Shown one piece after another: positions 42,357 through 47,072 of a stretch of 47,072 bases of DNA. The position numbers and the translations under genes were made by a program. The DNA comes from Flavipsychrobacter sp. (GTDB lineage: Bacteria; Bacteroidota; Bacteroidia; Chitinophagales; Chitinophagaceae). Under the pieces are notes generated by a model. It searched no databases, was not told the DNA's origin, and worked only from the letters and a program-made list of their open reading frames with translations. The stretch spans positions 1 to 47,072 of the forward strand of contig JAEUVY010000113.1 of assembly GCA_016786565.1 (NCBI GenBank), in the 5' to 3' direction. The first letter of the stretch is position 1, and every line of letters begins with the position of its first letter.

Positions 42357-43988
42357 TCAATTACGACGCCAAAAGGTATCGATGGTGAAGTCATATTTCA
42401 GAGTAGCCCAGTCGGGAAAATCGCGGAGGATGCGGTTGGGGCTGTCCAGGTCAATGTTTGCCTGGATACACCTTCCATCAGCGCGTCCGTCGCGGTTCCA
42501 GTCTATGGCCCGGCGGTCACATATTCCGTCCGGCTCGTCGAGGCAGGTTTCGTCCAAAACCCGTCTCATGCCCTGAGAGTAGTCGAATATCCTGCTTTCG
42601 GTAGCCGTATCGCAGTCTGTGTCCACCCCCTCGTTATTGTACCGGTAGCTCATTATTGAATTGTAGTTGGGCTTGAACATCAAACCATCATTACCTCCAT
42701 GGTACCAGCCCAGAGTATGCCCGAGTTCGTGGAGAAAAACATGAGTTTGTTCGAATGCGATCTCAACCCTAGTTGGAGTAACCGTGCCGATTGTAACAAT
42801 AAAATCGTTCGCCGGACTCCCCTCCGCTTCACCAGACACACTCCCATTGGCGTTGTCTACCCCAAAAATGCAATAACGGTATATGCGAAGACGGGAAGAG
42901 TCGAAATTGGCCTGCTTTAATGCTACAAAATCACCACAGGTACGCTCTCCGGGCCTGTTGAATGGATAACAGGGCATGGGGCGCAGAAGCAGACCGTAGT
43001 GGTAGGGAATGATGGATCCCCCACCTCCTCCGGCTCCACGTTGTCCACGGTCAATATGAAGAGATATGCCACTTGAGCCATCTGAATTAAGGATGGGCGC
43101 ATTTGCAAAAAGGCGTTCAGAGTAATCCCAGACTTCAGGCTGAGGGTCGCGACCGGGCATCCAATCTACCTCAACGAAAAGGTCTTTACGAAGCGGGTTG
43201 GCACCCAATGCGGGCAGGTTAACGTCAATAGTACCGTCGCCATTCGCATCGTAACCGCTCGTCTCCCATTCGTCAGTCAGACCATCTCCATCACTATCCA
43301 GCGTCTTCATGTTTCGGGCAATCGTGAAAGAATCGAAGTGATATGACATCATCCCGTCAAGGTTACGTATCCTTATCCTTCGCAACATTGTACCCGGCCT
43401 CACATTGGTTATAGGACACAATAAAGTACCGTAATGAAAGATCGGATACCCCAGTGTTATTGGCTGCGTAACCTGCATGTTCTGCTCATTGCCAAGCGCA
43501 CGCCACAAATAGCCTTGATGTATTACTCCATCTATCTCGACCTGCGCACCGGCATCAACGTTGGCACAGTGCAGCAACAGGTAAAATGAAGCCAGGCCCT
43601 GACGATTGATGGTGAAATTGCGTACGGTTATGTCGTCGATACGGGCAGGAGGACGAATGACACCGACTGTAACAGTGAATGTGACAGGATCCGATAACCG
43701 CTCTAAACCCTGAACCCTGACCTGATGCGGACCCGGTGTAGCATCCATGGGAATAGTGAAAAATGAAGCAGTGAGAAAGCCACCGGGAATGCCGCGCTCG
43801 TTGGCACTACCGGCGTCCCATTTTATTAAGCCTCCAAATAAATCGACTCCGGTAACATGCACCAAAGTGCCCGGCGGCCCGGAAAGTGGAGAAATTGCCG
43901 TGATGCGAGGACGACATGACGGGAGGCACAACAGGCAAAGAGCCAGCACAAAAGGAGAAAAATGCAGAATTGACCTAAAAGGTTTCAT
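42357..43988 (-). CDS. Metzincin-like zinc metalloprotease lipoprotein with IPT/TIG domain
   Basis: 543 residues. Lipobox LPSC gives C25. An IPT/TIG Ig-like domain follows (ITAISPLSGPPGTLVHVTG, about 29-110). A calcium-binding type-3-like segment DSDGDGLTDEWE...DANGDGTID lies at 231-255. The catalytic motif HELGHTLGWYH places ligands at H420, H424 and H430 with E421 as base; SIMSY at 444-448 is the Met-turn. The enzyme should be anchored at the outer membrane or periplasm. Substrate unknown. Monocistronic or with the following lipoprotein gene. Confidence 0.88.
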   Translation of the reverse strand: MKPFRSILHFSPFVLALCLLCLPSCRPRITAISPLSGPPGTLVHVTGVDLFGGLIKWDAGSANERGIPGGFLTASFFTIPMDATPGPHQVRVQGLERLSDPVTFTVTVGVIRPPARIDDITVRNFTINRQGLASFYLLLHCANVDAGAQVEIDGVIHQGYLWRALGNEQNMQVTQPITLGYPIFHYGTLLCPITNVRPGTMLRRIRIRNLDGMMSYHFDSFTIARNMKTLDSDGDGLTDEWETSGYDANGDGTIDVNLPALGANPLRKDLFVEVDWMPGRDPQPEVWDYSERLFANAPILNSDGSSGISLHIDRGQRGAGGGGGSIIPYHYGLLLRPMPCYPFNRPGERTCGDFVALKQANFDSSRLRIYRYCIFGVDNANGSVSGEAEGSPANDFIVTIGTVTPTRVEIAFEQTHVFLHELGHTLGWYHGGNDGLMFKPNYNSIMSYRYNNEGVDTDCDTATESRIFDYSQGMRRVLDETCLDEPDGICDRRAIDWNRDGRADGRCIQANIDLDSPNRILRDFPDWATLKYDFTIDTFWRRN

Positions 43989-44043
43989 GGGACAGAATTG
44001 AATTATGAAAATACAATTCTCATTTTATCATACAAACCATGCA

Positions 44044-44080
44044 CAAAAAAAGAAAGGAAGTGAGTCGCTCACTTCCTTTC
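44044..44080 (-). terminator. Intrinsic terminator of the ABC-F gene
   Basis: 13-bp stem GAAAGGAAGTGAG / CTCACTTCCTTTC with A/T runs of seven on both sides; on the minus strand it ends in a T run downstream of the ABC-F stop codon. Confidence 0.88.
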
Positions 44081-44103
44081 AAAAAAAACAAAATAGTATT
44101 AGA

Positions 44104-45738
44104 TTATCCTTTTACAGGCAGACCGTACATTTCTGCTTTTACGGCCTTAACCCTATCGTTGGTAACATATTCGTCAAAGGTCATTTCGCGGTCAATGAGG
44201 CCACCTGGTGTCAGTTCCAGAACGCGGTCGGCAACTGTGTTAGCCAGCTCGTGGTCGCGTGTGGTGAACAGGATGGTACCTTTAAAGTCCTTCATGCCGT
44301 TGTTGAGTGCGGTGATACTTTCAAGGTCCAAGTGGTTGGTAGGCTCGTCCATCATCAGCACATTGCCCTTCAGCATCATCATGCGGCTAAGCATACAACG
44401 CATCTTTTCACCTCCGCTCAGTACACTGCTTTTCTTCAGCGTCTCTTCGCCGCTGAACAACATACGACCGAGGAAACCACGAATGAAGGTCTCGTCCTTT
44501 TCTTCTGAATACTGACGGAGCCAGTCTACCAGGTTATCATCGTTGTCCTTGAAGTACTTGGTGTTATCGCCCGGCAGGTAGGTAGTGGTTACCGTTACAC
44601 CCCATTTAAACATGCCGTCAAACTCTTTATCTTCACCTGCAAGTATCTCATAGAAAGCTTTGGTAGCCAATGAGTTACCAGACAACACAGCAACCTTTTG
44701 TCCACGCTTCAGATCGAAGCTGATGTTCTTGAACAGCACCTCGCCGGAAAGGGTCTTGCCCAGGTTCTTCACCTCAAGGATCTGGTCGCCGGCCTCGCGC
44801 ACCTGGTTATTGAACAGGATAGCCGGGTACTTACGATTGGATGGGCGCATCTCATCCAGCTTGATCTTGTCGAGTGCTTTCTTACGGCTGGTAGCCTGTT
44901 TAGACTTAGACGCGTTGGCCGAGAATCGGGCGATGAACTCTTTCAGTTCGGCGATCTTATCTTCAGCTTTCTTGTTCTGGTCGCTGCGCTGTTTCAACAG
45001 GAGTTGGCTTGACTCGTACCAGAAAGTATAGTTACCGGTGAAGATGTTGATCTTGCCAAAGTCGATATCGGCAACGTGCGTACACACGGTGTCAAGGAAG
45101 TGACGGTCGTGCGATACAACCAATACGATCTTGTCGTAGCCGGCCAGGAAATCCTCGAGCCAGTTGATGGTCTCAAGGTCAAGGTCGTTGGTAGGTTCGT
45201 CCAACAAGAGTATATCCGGGTGACCGAACAGCGCCTGCGCCAGGAGCACACGCACCTTTTGGTTACCATCGAGCTCTTTTACGAGCTTGTAGTGAAATTC
45301 TTCTTTGATACCAAGGTTGCTGAGCAGTGTTGCCGCATCACTCTCGGCGTTCCATCCGTCCATCTCGGCAAACTGAGCTTCCAGTTCTCCCGCCTTGATA
45401 CCGTCTTCTTCGCTGAAATCTTCCTTGGCGTAGATGGCGTCTTTCGCCTTCATCACCTCGTACAAAACGCTATTACCACGGATCACCGTTTCGAGTACAG
45501 GCACTTCGTCAAACTCATAGTGGTTCTGCTTCAGCACACTCATACGCATGCCCTTGCTGATGTCCACACGGCCGGTAGTAGGGTCTATCTCGCCGGAAAT
45601 GATCTTAAGGAATGTGGATTTGCCGGCACCGTTAGCGCCGATGATACCATAACAGTTGCCCTCTGTGAATTTGATATTCACGTCTTCGAACAACACGCGC
45701 TTGCCGTAGCGCAACGATAAATTACTAACTGAGATCAT
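44104..45738 (-). CDS. ABC-F family ATPase (YbiT-like) with altered second nucleotide site
   Basis: 544 residues from the ATG beginning MISVSNLSLR. A soluble twin-ABC protein of the ribosome-associated ABC-F class. First half: Walker A GANGAGKS (34-41), signature LDGNQ (156-160) in place of LSGGQ, Walker B LLLDEPTNDLD. A linker (about 240-310) follows. Second half: signature LSGGEK (440-445), Walker B LMMDEPTNHLD, but its Walker A is SGNSLATKA (353-361), lacking GKS/T, and the H-loop reads FTTRDHE. ABC-Fs act at the ribosomal E site in translation or drug resistance. The degenerate site may be a trait of the Bacteroidota subgroup. Confidence 0.88.
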   Translation of the reverse strand: MISVSNLSLRYGKRVLFEDVNIKFTEGNCYGIIGANGAGKSTFLKIISGEIDPTTGRVDISKGMRMSVLKQNHYEFDEVPVLETVIRGNSVLYEVMKAKDAIYAKEDFSEEDGIKAGELEAQFAEMDGWNAESDAATLLSNLGIKEEFHYKLVKELDGNQKVRVLLAQALFGHPDILLLDEPTNDLDLETINWLEDFLAGYDKIVLVVSHDRHFLDTVCTHVADIDFGKINIFTGNYTFWYESSQLLLKQRSDQNKKAEDKIAELKEFIARFSANASKSKQATSRKKALDKIKLDEMRPSNRKYPAILFNNQVREAGDQILEVKNLGKTLSGEVLFKNISFDLKRGQKVAVLSGNSLATKAFYEILAGEDKEFDGMFKWGVTVTTTYLPGDNTKYFKDNDDNLVDWLRQYSEEKDETFIRGFLGRMLFSGEETLKKSSVLSGGEKMRCMLSRMMMLKGNVLMMDEPTNHLDLESITALNNGMKDFKGTILFTTRDHELANTVADRVLELTPGGLIDREMTFDEYVTNDRVKAVKAEMYGLPVKG

Positions 45739-45981
45739 AATATTTGGTACTAATGGATACTTCCGTGCAGCCAATATGCCACGCGTTGGTACCCGCCCCC
45801 TGTTTGGGGCTGCAAAGGTAAGCATTTTGAGGCATAGGGATGGCAGGAATCGGGAATTGATGTCAGGGAATCGGTATCGATCACATTACGACGGCCACAA
45901 ATACACCAATGACCGATTTATCCCGACCGGTGCCTGGTGTTGCGAGGGGAACATAGACAGTCCGAACCTCTTAAGATTTTG

Positions 45982-45989
45982 TAAGTTTG
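45982..45989 (+). promoter_or_regulatory. -7 element TAAGTTTG
   Basis: Exact TAnnTTTG ending 5 nt before the ATG at 45995, supporting that start. Confidence 0.45.
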
Positions 45990-45994
45990 GGTAT

Positions 45995-46183
45995 ATGCAA
46001 TACAATTTCAAGAACTGGAAAACGATAGTTGGCGGCCTATTTACCTACGGATTTCTGAAGGAATCCTCAGACCTGTGGAATCAATTTCACGAAGTGAACG
46101 GGCTGGTTATCTTTTGCCTGGTACTTGGGATAGTATCACTGGGCCTAATGATCAGCGGGCTAAGGTCCTCCAAAAACCGGTGA
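45995..46183 (+). CDS. Small membrane protein
   Basis: 62 residues from the ATG beginning MQYNFKNWKTIVGG. One or two hydrophobic segments, the clearest being GLVIFCLVLGIVSLGLMISG at about 36-55, then a basic end (LRSSKNR). Open frame continues upstream but without a leader or conserved look. Function unknown. It converges on the next gene with a 7-nt gap. Confidence 0.6.
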   Translation: MQYNFKNWKTIVGGLFTYGFLKESSDLWNQFHEVNGLVIFCLVLGIVSLGLMISGLRSSKNR

Positions 46184-46190
46184 GGAGCAC

Positions 46191-46766
46191 CTATTCGTGC
46201 ATCAGCAACACCATATTGAATTCGGCACTATTGAAAGTCTGAAAGCGGGTATCGTACCACAAAACGGTGGTAGTGTTACCGGAGACTGTGTAACATTTAA
46301 GCGGAGTGCCGCCAATAGTATCTCGCTTCAGGAATTGAATATTGGTAAGCGTGATTGCAAAATACCCCGTATCAATGGCTGTCCATGTTTGAAGAGAGGT
46401 TGCAGAAGGCTTAAAAATGATCTCGGGACGCACGGAGGTATCGCCGAAATTGAGATTCTTCTTGCTTAACCCCATCAGATCGGCTTCGGTAACCTTGTGC
46501 CCGACCGGCCAGCTATACACCAGGCCCACTACCGGGTAAGTAGATGAGGGTGCAAAAGATTCGGAATTGGATGGGAAGTAGGCGCCTACCTCGTTGGTGC
46601 CGATGGACATGTATTTGTATTCTGTTGCCTTAAGTTGGTAGCCATTCCCATCCAACAAAAAGTTGAATTTGTAAGGACTGTTTGATTTGACCTCTATCGT
46701 CTCGGGCTTTCGGCACGATGATACGGTCACAAACACTAACGCAGCCAGGATAAACAGGTTCTTCAT
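46191..46766 (-). CDS. Hypothetical lipoprotein
   Basis: 191 residues from the ATG beginning MKNLFILAAL. Lipobox VSSC with lipidated C18. The mature part is beta-rich with no recognised family. A TATCTTTG -7 element lies on the minus strand at 46784-46791, 17 nt upstream of the start. Confidence 0.72.
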   Translation of the reverse strand: MKNLFILAALVFVTVSSCRKPETIEVKSNSPYKFNFLLDGNGYQLKATEYKYMSIGTNEVGAYFPSNSESFAPSSTYPVVGLVYSWPVGHKVTEADLMGLSKKNLNFGDTSVRPEIIFKPSATSLQTWTAIDTGYFAITLTNIQFLKRDTIGGTPLKCYTVSGNTTTVLWYDTRFQTFNSAEFNMVLLMHE

Positions 46767-46783
46767 ACATAATGATTGTGCAA

Positions 46784-46791
46784 CAAAGATA
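46784..46791 (-). promoter_or_regulatory. -7 element TATCTTTG
   Basis: Exact TAnnTTTG on the minus strand upstream of the lipoprotein gene; no TTG at -33 is evident. Confidence 0.4.
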
Positions 46792-46944
46792 TGGGTTGCA
46801 TAGTTTGCCCCCTTTAAACGCATCATTTGAACTTTATATTATCCGCATAACAAACCTTCAGACCTGACAATTCATATGTTCGTTTTTTGGTATTAAATCA
46901 CTTCCATGTACCACTAATTAAGTAAATATATAACGTTTCCGCAC

Positions 46945-46969
46945 GCCGCTCAATCGAGCGGCTTTTTTT
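46945..46969 (+). terminator. Terminator-like hairpin in a leader region
   Basis: 7-bp stem GCCGCTC / GAGCGGC, loop AATC, seven Ts. There is no plus-strand gene between 46767 and here, and the next gene starts 28 nt downstream, so it either ends a short RNA or attenuates the downstream gene. Confidence 0.65.
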
Positions 46970-46997
46970 ATTCCTAAAACTTCAAAAAAATCATACA

Positions 46998-47072
46998 ATG
47001 ACTACCAAAATAGCACTTACCGCAAAGAAGCTAAGGCAATGCCTTATTGTTACCGTTAATGGCACCACTTCA
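46998..47072 (+). CDS. Partial gene, N-terminus only
   Basis: 25 codons from the ATG (MTTKIALTAKK...) run off the window. No signal peptide is evident in this part. The fragment is too short for a family assignment. Confidence 0.45.
   Translation, partial: MTTKIALTAKKLRQCLIVTVNGTTS

Noticed and set aside
45776..45994. 73-codon upstream extension of the small membrane protein
   Set aside because: The stretch overlaps the ABC-F promoter region and a TAAGTTTG element stands directly before the internal ATG.

Overview
The window reads as chromosomal DNA of a Bacteroidota bacterium, most likely of the Chitinophagaceae type; the family assignment is an inference. The evidence is C-terminal Por/type IX secretion (T9SS) sorting domains on several secreted proteins, Bacteroidota-style promoters (TTG about 17-19 nt upstream of TAnnTTTG), a BIG2-type Ig-repeat adhesin, an ftsX-DUF3098 pair, DUF4953/DUF5117-type and M28 metallopeptidases, and an ECF sigma factor followed by a membrane protein and an outer-membrane barrel. 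No tRNA, rRNA, CRISPR array, transposase or integrase was found.

Layout. 0-6.3 kb: giant Ig-repeat T9SS protein, M28 peptidase and a Pro/Ala/Lys-rich secreted protein. 6.4-10.2 kb: rhomboid protease, tilS with a TPR gene, and a DUF58 protein. 10.5-15 kb: second BIG2/T9SS protein, an M28 peptidase with T9SS tail and an EGF-like lipoprotein. 15.3-21.2 kb: small secreted protein, dihydrolipoyl succinyltransferase (E2), large zinc metalloprotease and chromate transporter. 21.4-25.9 kb: hybrid histidine kinase and NtrC-type regulator in one operon. 26-28.2 kb: QueD-like PTPS, tryptophanase and a small secreted protein. 28.3-35.0 kb: an accessory island described below. 35-46 kb: small membrane protein, arginase-fold protein with degenerate metal site, ftsX, DUF3098 protein, ECF sigma operon, orphan KorB-type subunit, lipoprotein, metzincin lipoprotein, ABC-F ATPase, small membrane protein and lipoprotein. 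The right end cuts a new gene after a leader containing a terminator-like hairpin.

The most unusual part is 28.3-34.9 kb. Seven AT-richer genes, all with signal peptides or lipoboxes, are arranged divergently: four on the minus strand (28961-31681) and three on the plus strand (31901-34632). Each plus-strand gene begins with a copy of one linker carrying a -7 promoter element, the start codon and the codons for MKTQV, although the encoded proteins differ. The minus-strand gaps carry copies of a different linker, starting a few bases after the upstream stop codon in the two clearest cases. The block is bracketed by imperfect inverted repeats of about 0.3 kb containing a hairpin whose stem pairs in both arms despite sequence change. 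Two of the seven proteins, one on each strand, look like diverged paralogs; others are an ankyrin lipoprotein, a DUF922-type HExxH protein and an internally duplicated secreted protein. This looks like a repeat-linked array of exported-protein cassettes without a visible recombinase; its function is unknown.

Several genes across the window have TAnnTTTG or TAnnTTCG ending only 5-7 nt before ATG, which suggests leaderless or near-leaderless transcripts.
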